DNA of 64,000 nucleotides, taken from NCBI GenBank assembly GCA_023014335.1, contig JAECYW010000019.1:496001-560000 (forward strand), written 5' to 3'. The notes beneath the pieces are model-generated. The model saw only the letters and a list, made by a program, of their open reading frames with translations. It did no database searches and was not told the DNA's origin. The position numbers were made by a program, and so were the translations under genes. Positions 33,359-44,612 of the stretch are shown piece after piece (the first letter of the stretch is position 1; each line of letters begins with the position of its first letter). The DNA comes from Galerina marginata. Taxonomy: Eukaryota; Basidiomycota; Agaricomycetes; Agaricales; Galerinaceae.

Positions 33359-33784
33359 ATGTCGAAGGTGCATACCCTCAGTCCGCTTTTCTTCGCCCCC
33401 CTCTTACCACAGCAGTAGCAAAGTGTTGTCGGTCTTCATTTCTCCTTTCAGGATGCTAAGGTCATCGCCGCCAAAGTCCCGACCTTGCTCTCTAACGACG
33501 GTCGACGGTGTTTGGCTGTAGATGCTGTCTTGACGCACTATCCGGACGTCAAAATCCATAAAACCCGTCTTACCTGGGCATCCGATCAGTTTCTGGTTTT
33601 CTATCGACAAAGCACTTCAATGGCCTGTAACGAAGCGCTGAGAGCGCTTGACCCAGCACTTACTTTTCGCGGAGACATCCTTGTCATAAAGGTTGGATCG
33701 GCTGCGAGGCCAACCAGCATTCGTAACCGTAAGGATCGTCAGGTCGCTCAAGCGGCCATTCTGGAGTGGGTCGCCTCTTTGTAA
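33359..33784 (+). CDS. Small-protein family gene 2
   Basis: Exon 1 is only ATG TCG AAG (33359-33367); exon 2 is 33453-33784, giving 113 residues. It keeps IHKTRLTW, a shortened FLVFYRQSTSMACNEALRAL and FRGDILVIKVG, matching the other three family members, but lacks their LDGL.FP start. It is the only member on the plus strand and the most divergent. CACGTG lies 105 bp upstream. Function unknown. Confidence 0.7.
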
Positions 33785-34395
33785 TCAGCGGTTTTTTAAG
33801 TTCATGCTTTGATGCTATAGATTCATTAAGCTCGGGCCCGTCCAACTGGGCCTGCACAATTTATATCCAGAGACCTGGGTGGGACAGGATCTGGAGGCAA
33901 GTTATTCGTTCTTTTAACCATCTGTATCGTTCTGAAGACAAGTAATCAGACTTTCATTCGCCGTCACTTGATCGACATATTGATGTATTGTGTGTGCGCG
34001 GTTATAGCAGTTCTGTATTTTTAGCATGTTATTCCAATTGATAAACGGTTAAATATATGTATCGCAATTCTAATGTTTATCGTTTTCTGCATGCCCGCCT
34101 TTGATAATGTACACCAATCTCGATGAATCACACTGAATCACACTGTTTAAAGTCCACACTTGAACATTTCAGATATGCGGTATATTGTTTTACATTGTAG
34201 TCTGTAGTAAACCCCTCAAATTGACACTAGTCTAAGGACAAACAAAGGAAATCGATTATAAGACAAGTTCCCTAGGGAAGATGGGTGTAGCGAGCCCATC
34301 ACGCTGGGCAGCTCTGATACGTCCCTTTGCACTGAGTAAAAACCTGGTGGCTAATCGTCAAATTACAGTTCTAGTTGGTGTATAAAGAAAGGAGC
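33785..34395. other. Intergenic between small-protein genes 2 and 3
   Basis: AT-rich 3' sequence of two convergent genes with a short GAATCACACT tandem at about 34,124-34,144. No gene seen. Confidence 0.5.
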
Positions 34396-34838
34396 TCACT
34401 CTTGGGCCGCCTTTTCCGCCATCTCGCGGTCTTCGCCTGTGTTTAGACCGACATAATCGATCCGTTTCCCCACCTTCAGGACGAAAAGATCTCCCTTCCA
34501 AATCATCTTGTTAGCGAACAACTTTACAGCTTGATTGTGGCCCATTGCAGCTGAGTATCGATAGTATATGTCAAAGACAAAGGGAAGTCCATTTGGATTC
34601 GGCAGGCTGACGCGTGTTCGTTCAATGTCGACCGCTTTGAAGTCGCTTAGAACGCTCTTGATTGTCACAAGTCGTTCTTCTACCCGGGACGTGAGCGCCG
34701 CTACGGCTAACTTCCTGGTACGCCCACTGCGAGGGAAAGCAAGGCCATCTACCATGACGACCTGGAAAACCTCGTAAGATACCCAACCAATGAATATTAT
34801 TAACGAACACCCACGTTGTAAATCGAATTTGCTGGCAT
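34396..34838 (-). CDS. Small-protein family gene 3
   Basis: Exons 34838-34815 (MPANSIYN) and 34761-34396 give 129 residues. Conserved blocks are MVDGLAFPRSG, IERTRVSL, FDIYYRYSAAMGHNQAVKL and WKGDLFVLKVGKRIDYVG. The intron sits at the same place as in genes 1 and 4, which supports common descent. Upstream are a TATATA-type box (about 34,893) and CACGTG at 34,909-34,914 (71 bp from the start codon). Function unknown. Confidence 0.75.
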
Positions 34839-34979
34839 TGGTTGCGTGAACTTGTAAGAAGTATGTCTAGACGAATAACATAAAGACGTCCTTTATATAC
34901 TTCCGCTACACGTGGTCTACTGGATATGGGTTACACGAGTTCGATCGGAGTAATTATCCGGGTCAAGAATGACCTTCAA

Positions 34980-35870
34980 GAGAATGACTAGATAGTTGGT
35001 TTGAAGCTTATTCAACCCCAGAAGATGAGATGTCCTGGCTCATCAGAGTAGTCCAAATGAACGAATGGATAGTAAGGCACGAGCTCGCAGGTCCCAAGCC
35101 GATGCTTGATAAATACCAGCAACCTTCTCGGGTAGCCTCGCCAACACAAGGATGACAAGCTGACGGCGAAGGGGGACTACGGAGAGGCGGTCAAGCATGC
35201 CTTGCCTTGCCTAATAGAGGTAATGATTACCGAAAGGAGGAAAGCGCTTCAAAGAATAAATACGAACGCTACTGTGTGGAGCTTAGAATGTGAAATAATA
35301 AAGAACATCGACGCGAGCTGCCGATAGCGCGTTTTGAGGACGATAAACGCGCAGTATATCCCTGGAAGTGCTGTAAATGAGTTGACATCAATTCGAGTGC
35401 GTTGAAGGGAAGATGAGAGAGAAACATTACTTCTAGAGGGATTTCCATATCAATCACTCACACGCTGGCAGATTTTCTGCAATCGAAAAGTAAAGAAAAA
35501 TGTTCATCGGAGCAGACCTGATGAATATTCGGAAGCACCAATCGCTCTTCACGGAAATGCTGTAATTGCCTGTTCCAGATGAGGTGCGTAAGAAAACATC
35601 AGCAGGCGATTAATAGGATGTTGGGCTAGCGTTGTTACCAGAAGTTCGATGACAAATACACACCCTCTCAAAATAACTATCGGTGAGCGGCGGATGGGTT
35701 GACTTCATCTTAATATGATCTTATGAATAGGCTCGTCAGGTTAGAAGGACCAAGCGTGCTTGACGATGATGCAGCAGTTGGCCTGTTCCGAGATTTGACA
35801 TCAATAGCATTGTGGGCGAGGACGGTATGGTCCAGTGCTACCTAATCAAGAATAGAATCAGAATGGCATC
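34980..35870 (-). repeat. Diverged, partial copy of the inverted-repeat family
   Basis: On the minus strand the intron-like block (GAAGTAATGTTTCTCTCTC … TCATTTACAG) and TTCATC/GATGAA pairs (35,502 onward) resemble copies a-e but with many changes. Confidence 0.5.
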
Positions 35871-38800
35871 ACAACGAACGAAACGAACCGTGTAAATCCT
35901 CCGTTGGTCGCCCATTCCTCCCTGTAGATCTTGTCCGAATACGCAAGAGCCTGATAGATCCAGTACTAGTAGTGACGAGCTTATAGACGAGAATGCCGGC
36001 GGGTCAAATGACACGCCGGGCTCAACAACGCGCGTCGCGTCAAGTAAATAATATGACAGAAATAGCTGATAATTTTGTGAGTCAAGTTAAACATCCTATG
36101 TTACGGAAGAAAATCAATATGGCTGTAAAGGGTGCAAAGAAAAGACCTGACCTCTGGAGGAATATTGTATCTCAGAGCCTTTTCTACCATCGTGGGCACC
36201 TAAGTTATCAGATCTGATCCGTTGCATATTTTATTCTAATCAATTATTATTATGATCGAGGGAATGGATTTGGGACAATGAATGAGTAGAGGGTAGGGAG
36301 GCTACAAGGGAGAAAGTGAAACGAGTGCTCGCTTCACGACGTACATAGCAAGTCTCCCATACCCAGGACCCTGGGTCTCCCCTCGTGTTCCGTCTCCCCG
36401 CCTATTCGTTCGTGACCAAACGTCGGCCCACAGCCTTCAGTTGGAAGGGGGGCACACAACGTGGTGTCGTTCATGTTCGTTTGCATCGCGAAATTCTGTA
36501 AATATTATAAAAGATTAGTTAAATAAGTAAAGTAAAACAATAAGAACTATTTACAATATATATATCGAGGCATTAAGGGGACAGATGCGTGAGAGGAGGG
36601 AGGGGGAAGAGGGAGATGGAGATAGATATTAGAGATGGAGATGGTTCTATAGAGCACTCGCTGTGACCTGGGACCGGGTCACCGCGCTGGGTCACCGGAA
36701 ACGATTATGTAATGCTTAGGTAATTTGATGCGCGCTTGGTCCTTCACCGCGCCCTTTTGTCACCTTTACCCGCTCACCCGCTTCACAATAATCGTTTCAT
36801 TTTCGCATTTCGCTTGGGCCCCGCTCGCTAACCTTGCCGACGTCACGCTCAGGTCACCGGGCACTTGGTGGTTGCTCGCCGCCGCGGTCACAACAATTTC
36901 AAACTCCTCGCAGGAGTTTTCCCTTGCCGTCCGAGTCCGGCCGCTTTATCTTATCTCCATCCCACCCGTCCTCATTTCGCGTTCCCTGTACTTGTTCCTT
37001 ATTGCTTGCTCTTTATTGCTGGGGTGGAGGAGAGGATGAGATCCAGTGCATCCAAAATTAGCTTGGTAAGTCTGTCTGTACCCCACACCTTTTGTAGTAC
37101 TAACCAATCATTTCCTTTTTCCATTAGTTAATCCTTACGACGCGGTGAACGCTCTTTCACAAATTCCAGCACGGTGCATTTTTCTAACATTGAGCTTGCT
37201 CCAGATGTCTAGAAACTGCAAAAAACAGCAGGTAAGTCTGGCACTCGGATAAGGGGAATTCAGAGTTACTTACCTACCTTTCTTTAGCTGTTACCCGTTG
37301 TATTGCCCCAAGTATCCCGGAACACGGAGAAGCATTGAGAGGTGTTGGCAATAGCCTTGAAAATTGACAGCGGCTGCGAGAAAATGACGAGCTAGAGACT
37401 AGGTAAGTATGTGATATCGTATGCGCTGCAATTTCAACTGATATTATAACCTGCATGTCAAGTACGTATGCTCAAACAGCACCCCAAGCCCTTCATTCTC
37501 AAGATATGGGAGAAATGCACATGCTCGAAAAGGCGGCCTACATTGACAATGAGTTTGAGGGAGATGACAGGGTGTGCGAGGAATGCCGGTATAGGTAAGA
37601 TTTTTCGTTTGTGCCGATTTTCCAATGCAGCTTTGATAATCTGTCTGTCCTAGCTCTTCTCAACTTTTGAAGACATTTGCAGAGTTAATGAACCTCACAA
37701 AAAAACCCAGTCTCGACAGAATAGTCGAGACTGCTGTCCGTCCGATCTGTGAGTCCGTCAACCCCGCATATTTACTTCCCCTTCCTAATCTTCTCGACTT
37801 TCACAAAGCTAACGAACCTTATGAAAGCAAGCGAATCTCAACAGAAAATAGTTGAGACCGCTGTCCCTCTGATTTGTGAGTCGGATCTCAACCTGCATAT
37901 TTACCTCCTCTTTCTAACCTACCTACATTATCAGCGACTTCAATAGACATGAAATAGTCGAGATCGCAGCGCCGGCACCCTCGTACAATGTCAACAACTA
38001 GGGAAGTAGCGCCAGAGGTGAGATAAATTACTTCCTTGAGCTTGTCTTAAACCCACTGCTTGTTTTTTCGAGTAAGATCTGGGCAAGATTGGGGTAGTTT
38101 CTCGGAAAAAACAGTCGACAATCCAGGAAATGGCGCTTTCTTGAGCCAAATTTATTTCTGAATGGTCTCTCGTTTACCGTAAAAGGTTGATACACACCAT
38201 ATTATACTCACAGTTGTTGTTGGTACTAATCCTGAGTTGTGGTAAATGTAATAATGCCGTTCGCGTCGCCCAGCGGCTCAGGTGATAAGATTTTTCGGGA
38301 ACGTCCACCAGGGTTTTCGGCCCGCCCAGCGGATCAATTGTTGACCCCGACATGAGTACTTTGCGCGAACAACGAGAGCGCACACAGATGCAGGCAAGCT
38401 GAAGCAGGGAATGTGGAGAGGAGAGTATATTTCAGAGTTATATTGAATATAATATGAGTGGCACATATTTTGATGGCCCATCTGCATACTTGCTCGGTAA
38501 GGTAAGTTTACAAAACAAAGGTGGGCCAGCAGGGCCCACCCGGGCTATACGCATTCGAAAGCCGTTGGGCCGTTGAGCCACCGGGAGCTCTACAGAGCAC
38601 TGAATGCCCTAGAGCAAGTCACCAAGCTTGGTGACCGCCCGCGAAATTTAAGGGGAGGTCACAAAACCGCTGTGACCTGCCCCCAAGGAGGGCCAAAGGG
38701 GTCTCCTCGTTCGAAATGAAGATCTACATTTGTTGTCACGTTACTGATTACAGATAGCTAATTTTAAACTCAGTATCCAGTAAGTATTCGCCATATATTC

Positions 38801-38887
38801 CCCAGACATGATTAACCAGCCTAAATCGAGACCTCATTGAAAAATAAAACCCAATTACGACGTTCGACATAAAACCGAAATGTAATA
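35871..38887. other. Repeat-rich region with hairpins, no firm gene
   Basis: A small frame at 35,993-36,217 has no support. From 36,660 to 38,678 the segment is marked at both ends by GCTGTGACCTG and GGTCACC palindromes. Within it, intron-like GT…AG blocks separate short exons; two or three of these (37,690-37,975) repeat the peptide IVETAV…I but phases do not join. This may be a decayed gene or a non-autonomous element. Confidence 0.4.
38520..38678. other. Cluster of three perfect palindromes
   Basis: GGTGGGCC/GGCCCACC (38,520-38,540), the 18 bp palindrome GTCACCAAGCTTGGTGAC (38,618-38,635) and AGGTCACA/TGTGACCT (38,656-38,678). Confidence 0.7.
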
Positions 38888-40020
38888 TCAGAATATTGGA
38901 AGTGTAGCAAAACTAGGTGATTGTCTCCTATTTTTTAGGTACATTTTTGCGAAATCTTCAGCTGGCCATTCACCCTCGTACTGACCCAGAATTGGAAATA
39001 AAACTTTGGCCTTGACAACGTTACGGACAGAGCATCGTGTAACAAGTAATAAGGTCTTACCTCGCTGCGAAACCGCGCTTGGGCGTCGGGTCGTTGTGTC
39101 TCGTAGCTAAATCGAAGGTCCAAGTGGTGCTTGCACAACTCACGTAAACGTTTCTGATGAAGAAAAATAGCTGGGAATGTTGGTCTTGTGGATAAAGATT
39201 GGAAATACCTGAATCAATCGGTACATTGGTAGATCCCACCCAAGTGTTGTTCTCAGTGAATATCCTCCTGCATTGGGCTTAGAAAGAGGACCGAAGGGAC
39301 GTCGAATTAAACGGCTTGCGCATTCATCCTGTGTGGGAGATTGCCTCGATTTATTGCCCTGCTGGATATGCGGTTGACCGATTGGAGGATAACGGAAGAA
39401 CGCAGGCGCATCTGGCAAACCATTGAAATTTAGACCTCATTGTCCCAAACCTGCGGTAGCAAAGTCTTTAACATCACCTGCAAATCTATCCAATGTCTGT
39501 AAGTACCGGGGAACGTTCGAAAAGTCCTTGCGTTCCGTGACAACGCTGCGCTGGCTTTGGCGCAGTGGGCTGTTATACTCTGGATATATTTAGTTTAGCA
39601 TCCGCTAACCATGAAACCTGATAACACTTAACCATCTGTTGTACGACGAGAATGGAAGTGCAAGGGTCCCTGAACGAGAACATCGCAATCGGTGTCGATT
39701 ATCGACAAGGTCCCCTGACTCGGCTGGTTCCATCTGTCTCGGACGACTGTTCGAAGAGGTTGATGGGCTCCATTTTGGTTAGGATCGTGGTAGAAAGATA
39801 GTGGCCCTCGAGCGGGCGTGTCACTGCTAATGGGATGCTGCGTTTGAAGGGTCACTCTTGATGAAGAATCACCCCCCGTTGACGTTGAAGGCATATTCTC
39901 CATACCGGGTCGAGCAGCGAAGAAGTACAATGGTCCTTGATCATGACTGAGGAATTCAGCTGCAGTGGCGTCGTTATGAGTAGGAGGCATGTCGGTGGTT
40001 GGAATGGCCGCGACGAGCAT
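38888..40020 (-). CDS. Unknown multi-exon gene
   Basis: Coding-like minus exons run from ATG at 40,020 to TGA at 38,888. Exon 1 has three variants of a QGPL.F motif (QGPLYFFAARPG, RGPLSFYHDP, QGPLHFHSRR). Later exons read PDAPAFFRYPPIGQP … GWDLPMYRLIQ, KRLRELCKHHLDLRF and, last, FPILGQYEGEWPAEDFAKMY. The last two junctions fit GT-AG introns; the junction around 39,430-39,630 is not settled. Basic C-terminal part with LCKHH could be DNA- or RNA-binding but no domain is recognised. It diverges from the gene at 40,251 over a 230 bp shared upstream region. Confidence 0.55.
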
Positions 40021-40250
40021 AAAATCCTTGACACCATCCTTTTAGAGGAGACTTCTCCCAGTCTGCCGAACAAAGGAAAAAAGAAAGGAGTAGGGCCAAA
40101 GGAGGGTTCATCGCAAAGAAGTGGAAGCGAAAGGAGGTGTTTGTTTCTTGGTTGTTCATTTGGAAACAAACAACGGCCACTGATGTGATTGTTTCCTCTC
40201 AACTATAAATATGGGCTAGCCATTGGAATATCGGGATCAAGTTCTCGAGG

Positions 40251-41073
40251 ATGAAGCAAGCCCACACATTGACTTATGAGCTACAACTCGTTCGTGATTC
40301 TACTTCTCCCTATCGACGCCGACTCCGCGTAGAGGAAGACGTATGTGCTTCCAGTAATTGGCTATGATATTGATCTAATCACTTTCCAGGCGATTCCTCT
40401 GTATTCCCAGCTCTTTCCCATCCACAAACCCCTTGGTCGTCCTTCGCAGACAACGAGACGCAGAGTGTCTATCGATGTCGGTGTGGTTCTTCTTGTTCTT
40501 TACCGTCAGACTTACTTTGGACTACAGATAATCCCGATCTACCATGCTCCATTGCGCCGCAGCTTGCCTACAGTTCTGCCCCCTTCTCTTTCCATCGCAA
40601 CACCCGAGCCTTCTCTTGGGGGCGAACAACCTACTCTCTCTCTGCATAGCGGTTCCACTTGCGGTCCCGGGTCACAGCCAGCATCGTCTGAAACCCCTGC
40701 CGAACTAACTACGGCACCCGAACTCTTTCAGAATCTTGAGCCTATCGAATCTCAGCCGGTCACTTTGACGGCAAAAGACCATAAAATCCGCAATCAAAAT
40801 TTATACGTCCGCTGGTACGAATCCCAAGGCGAGCAACCGCTCGAACAACCCGCAAATTGCGACTCCGCCAACCCAGGTACCCTCTTTGTCCATCGCTCAA
40901 CATCTGGAACCCAAGTCTGGATCCTTGATGGCACTCAGTGGCTCAGAATTGAGCCAAACCATCCACACCCCACATTATCGAATCATCGGCTGCGGTTGCT
41001 CGAGAACGGCGAGCCACGTTGGGTGACGAAGAAGAGCCAGAGTACCTACCGTTCTCGTAACACTACAGCTTGA
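40251..41073 (+). CDS. Unknown two-exon gene
   Basis: Exon 1 40251-40340 (30 codons, MKQAHTLTYELQLVRD…) joins in phase 0 to exon 2 40390-41073, which ends in TGA; about 258 residues. The middle is Ser/Thr/Pro-rich and likely disordered. The C-terminal 90 residues look folded (LFVHRSTSGTQVWILDG, QWLRIEPNH). An extra intron inside exon 2 (about 40,480-40,530, GT…CTACAG) is possible but would break the frame. Divergent partner of the 38,888-40,020 gene. Confidence 0.55.
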
Positions 41074-41355
41074 ACAATCTTGATTAACTACCTTAGGTCG
41101 TCTTTCATGTGTACTACTATATGTATTGTATGTGGCTTGTATATTCTGTATGAACCTGCTGACTGTGATAAATCGACCCTTTTTGCCCAATAATTCGAAT
41201 ATAGTAATTGACGTTATTACTCTAAATCAACATTGGGCGGAAAAGTTGGGACATCTGACAGTGATAACAGAATACAAGCCCGTGCAGAGTGTAGAAATCT
41301 AGTCTCATAAAGCAAGTACTTGTCAGACATCCCAGCATTGAATAGATAAGGCCGC

Positions 41356-41802
41356 TCACCCTTTGATAGCCCTTTCCGCTGCTCTGCGGTCAACATTGGT
41401 CAAAATGCCTACATAGTCCACCCATTTGCCTACTTTCACAACATAGAGATCACCGTTCCATGGAATGCCTCTGTGAATATATTTGAGAGCTTGGTTCACC
41501 CCCATTGCGGCGTGGTATCGAAAAAAAATATCGAAGATGAAAGGTGTTTCATTTCTGTCGTTCAACGTAACCCGAGTACGATGAATGGGAATTGCCATCA
41601 TGTCGGTCAAAACGGTTGGCGCGGACAGTAGCCGCTCGCCTTCTTTGGAGCTCAAGGCGGCTATGAACTCTTTCCTTGCTTCGCCCGAAGTAGGAAAGAG
41701 GAGGCCAGGAAGCATATAGACCTACAAAGAGACACACGTAAGTGCGAATCGAAGTTTATGGTGAAAGAGGTCCACCTTGTATTTTAGGTCAACTGACGGC
41801 AT
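41356..41802 (-). CDS. Small-protein family gene 4
   Basis: Exons 41802-41776 (MPSVDLKYK) and 41721-41356 give 130 residues. Conserved blocks: MLPGLLFPTSG, IHRTRVTLND, FDIFFRYHAAMGVNQALKYI, WNGDLYVVKVGKWVDYVG. Closest in sequence to gene 1. Same intron position. No CACGTG box was found close upstream, unlike genes 1-3. It lies just inside inverted-repeat copy b. Confidence 0.75.
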
Positions 41803-42149
41803 CTGTGATGCGACGTTGGTAACCAGGCGGTACAGAGAGGATGGCTGGGACAAATGGACTGACAGTCGAAAGACAAAGGCGTCTTTCCAGAGAGCTATAG
41901 GTCGGAGTACCTTTGAGCTTAAACCCCGTGATCAGGAGGTGCTGGGGGTCACGCGGAACAGCCTCCACTGGGTGATTAAATAAAATATATCAACCAAGCC
42001 AGAAGAAGTGCAAAAAGCATTCCGGCGTATATAAGTGTTCCTTGCTTGAAAGAGTTCGAACGGTCGATGGAGTCTGGGGCAATAAGAAAGACACAGTGGC
42101 GGAAAGATGGACAAATTAAATGAACCAGTAGTGCTCGACGATCATTCTG

Positions 42150-42360
42150 AAGTTTGCTGGTGTTTTTTGTAAGTAAGCCCGCTTTGATGAACAGGTCAAC
42201 CGAGTGTCTCCTTGGAGAAGATAGTACTCTACGAACCTGCGCGACTATATCTTCACAAGACCTGAGTTTTCGAGGGCCCAGACCACAGGCAAAGGGAAGA
42301 AGACGCTGGTAATATGGACCCGTTACAGTAGAGTCAAAGGCAGTCGGCAGCATCTCCTCG
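42150..42360 (-). pseudogene. SPT6: SPT6 fragment, second copy (short)
   Basis: The minus strand repeats GPYYQRLLPFACGLGPRK and the following sequence to FIKAGLLTK, then diverges from copy a at about 42,165. Only this first piece of the fragment lies in the shared repeat. Confidence 0.75.
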
Positions 42361-44152
42361 AGAACCTATAGATGGGTAAAAACACTGGTCAGGTCGAAAT
42401 GAAATGAAGATGCGAGGAAACGAATTTCACCTCGGAGCCTATCGTGCCTTGATGGAAATCTCTGCTGCATCCAGACTATGAGGCCAGCGATTCAGATCCA
42501 CATTTCATGAAAATTTCGGCGGCGAACTTGCTTGGGGATGGCAATTCATTCCGGTCATTAGGCACTGAGGCCGCTCCAGGCCGTCGTGCAAGAGATAAGA
42601 TCTCGAGAAAACTCATGACGCTAGCCAAGAGCAGGAAATCCCACAGAAGGCGCTAATTCCACGAGAAATTACGACGGAATGCTGCGATGGGACGGGTCAA
42701 GTTGAGGACTGAGATTATTGAAAGAAAAGCTTACAAGAAAAAATTGCCACCCTTAGAGCCTTACTGATGAATTCGAGATCACGTAAAGTTGCGGGTAAGA
42801 GGTGTTTATACGCTGTAAATGAATTGAAATCAATTTGATGGCGTGGAAGGAAGATCCGAGAGAAACGCTACCTCTGGAGCAATTTCATCGCTCAGACATT
42901 GGTGAAGTCCTTTCTCTGCGGCCAGGAGAAAGGTTAGAAGGGCTGATGGCGCTTGATATCAGTATAGAATCATAACAAATCGAAGCGAAACGTGCCGTGT
43001 AAATCTTCCGTCAGTGTTCAGTGAAGTTGGGCTCGAGGAGGAGCAGCAGCGTCTTTCGGTAGTAAAATCCTTCCGGAAGATCTCATCCGAGTTTATTTAT
43101 GGTAGTTACGCGCTACGATGAATAGAAATAAGTCAAACGGTGACAAACAGGTCATCTGAGGAAATGAGGCTTACCTCGGACTCTCGTCCATCGATGAACA
43201 TCTCCACTGCAGCCCAACACCAAAGAGAAACTGTTCGTTGAAGCAGACCGTGAACGCGCAAGAGCCTGATAAATTCGGTGGTACTGCATGGAGATGAGAG
43301 TCCCGTCCAGTCATTAGATACCAAGGCCACTCGAAAACAGCAATATCGATGCCATGTCTGGAACAAATCGAACTTCCTATTATGTAAAGAAAGTCAGCAT
43401 GGCTGCGAAACGAGGAAAGTCGCAAAATAAACCCCCACCCAAAGAAAAACACTTACCTGTCGAAAAATTTGCAGTTCGCTTCAGGGCATGTTCCTGGGAG
43501 ATGAGACCTCCGCAACGCATCATCAATAAACTTCGATGCGATTGGTGGGCGAGCGTGTTATAATTCAATGCTTCCTGTTCTCCCTGATCGACCGCGAAAA
43601 TGAAGATGAATTTACAATATAGCGAAGCGAGACGTACTGTGCAGATGCCACGTTCGTAAAGTCAAGACCGAGGAGTACCGGCAACGACTTTCGGTCTTCT
43701 GATCATCCCTTTCCATCTTCTCCATGTTCAAGCACGATAGTGCGTTGCTGGACACTTCCGCTGTACCCAGATCACAAGGAAATGGTTAAGGCCATCAGTT
43801 CATCGGAGCAGGCCAGATGAATACATAAAGGCATGATAAATCCGGTGGTGACAGAGCTCGGATGTAGCGATGTCGAACGTCCTGTGGTGCGGAAGGAAAT
43901 TAATACGACCGCAGACGACGAGAGACAACGAAAAAAAATACCTCATGACCAGGAGAACCCAAGTCACTTAAGCGGGGCGAGAGCGATCTAGGGCGATGTG
44001 TAGAATCCGCTAGAAACAAAGTCATGTCCAGTTCATCGGAGCGGGTCTTGTCGGGAGGTGAAGAACATAAGTGGGACTGGGATTTCAATTATTGACCGTT
44101 GTTTTGTTTGGCGAAATCGCCGCGGCCAAACACCCACGAATTCCCCACGGCT
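42166..44152 (-). repeat. Long inverted repeat, copy b
   Basis: 42,166-43,432 is the inverse of 22,539-23,805. The whole block to 44,152 is the inverse of 62,326-64,000 and presumably beyond. Copies differ by isolated bases. Homology with copy c stops sharply after CACGGCTCT at 44,152. Contains GTTCATCGGAGC / GATGAA motifs near 43,797 and 44,034. Confidence 0.9.
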
Positions 44153-44180
44153 CTTTCCCCAGAATTATTTCTAATTACAA

Positions 44181-44208
44181 GTTCAACGTTGAACGTTGAA
44201 CGTTCAAC
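44181..44208. other. Two adjacent 14 bp palindromes
   Basis: GTTCAACGTTGAAC is followed directly by GTTGAACGTTCAAC; each is its own reverse complement. Located about 30 bp outside repeat b and 405-430 bp before the next gene. Confidence 0.7.
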
Positions 44209-44374
44209 TTCCTCGGTCAAATCTACCATCAAATCCAACACCACACCACTGGTACTACTCGCCACGTTTCCATCGCGCCATCCGCGTCGATATTTTTGTT
44301 CTAATTTCTTCTTCCTCACATTCTTTGCGCATTCTTTCAGCCTTGCCTGCTTACTGCTGTAGTACCCCTCATTT

Positions 44375-44469
44375 CGTTTGTATCACATACAACGAAATTC
44401 GCTCCAGTTGGCCACCGCTTGCAGCTCCGCAGTCGTTGCTCACTCCTTTTGTTTGTATTGCATACAACG
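44375..44469 (+). promoter_or_regulatory. Repeated palindromic upstream motif
   Basis: CGTTTGTATCACATACAACG (44,375) and TGTTTGTATTGCATACAACG (44,450) repeat 75 bp apart, each an imperfect palindrome followed by GAAA and a shared C-AGTTGG. They lie 145-240 bp before the ATG of the 44,613 gene and may be paired protein-binding sites. Confidence 0.4.
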
Positions 44470-44612
44470 AAACGAGCTCAAGTTGGAACCGTTGTATCCA
44501 CACACGGTTCTCCTTCACTCAGGCAATTCGCGTCCCATAGGCCAGGACCTCTCTTGTCTCAATAAACAGAAATTGTAGTCTCGTTCGTTGTTCCATCCCA
44601 CAATACCTAATT

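Noticed and set aside
33200..34920. CACGTG boxes as transposon termini
   Set aside because: Their position at 70-110 bp before start codons fits promoter elements better; no paired ends.
22539..43432. Copies a and b as exact terminal repeats of the Tnp2/Plavaka transposon
   Set aside because: Copy a is truncated relative to b and c, the same repeat occurs at 62,326, and no target duplication was found, so element borders are not established.
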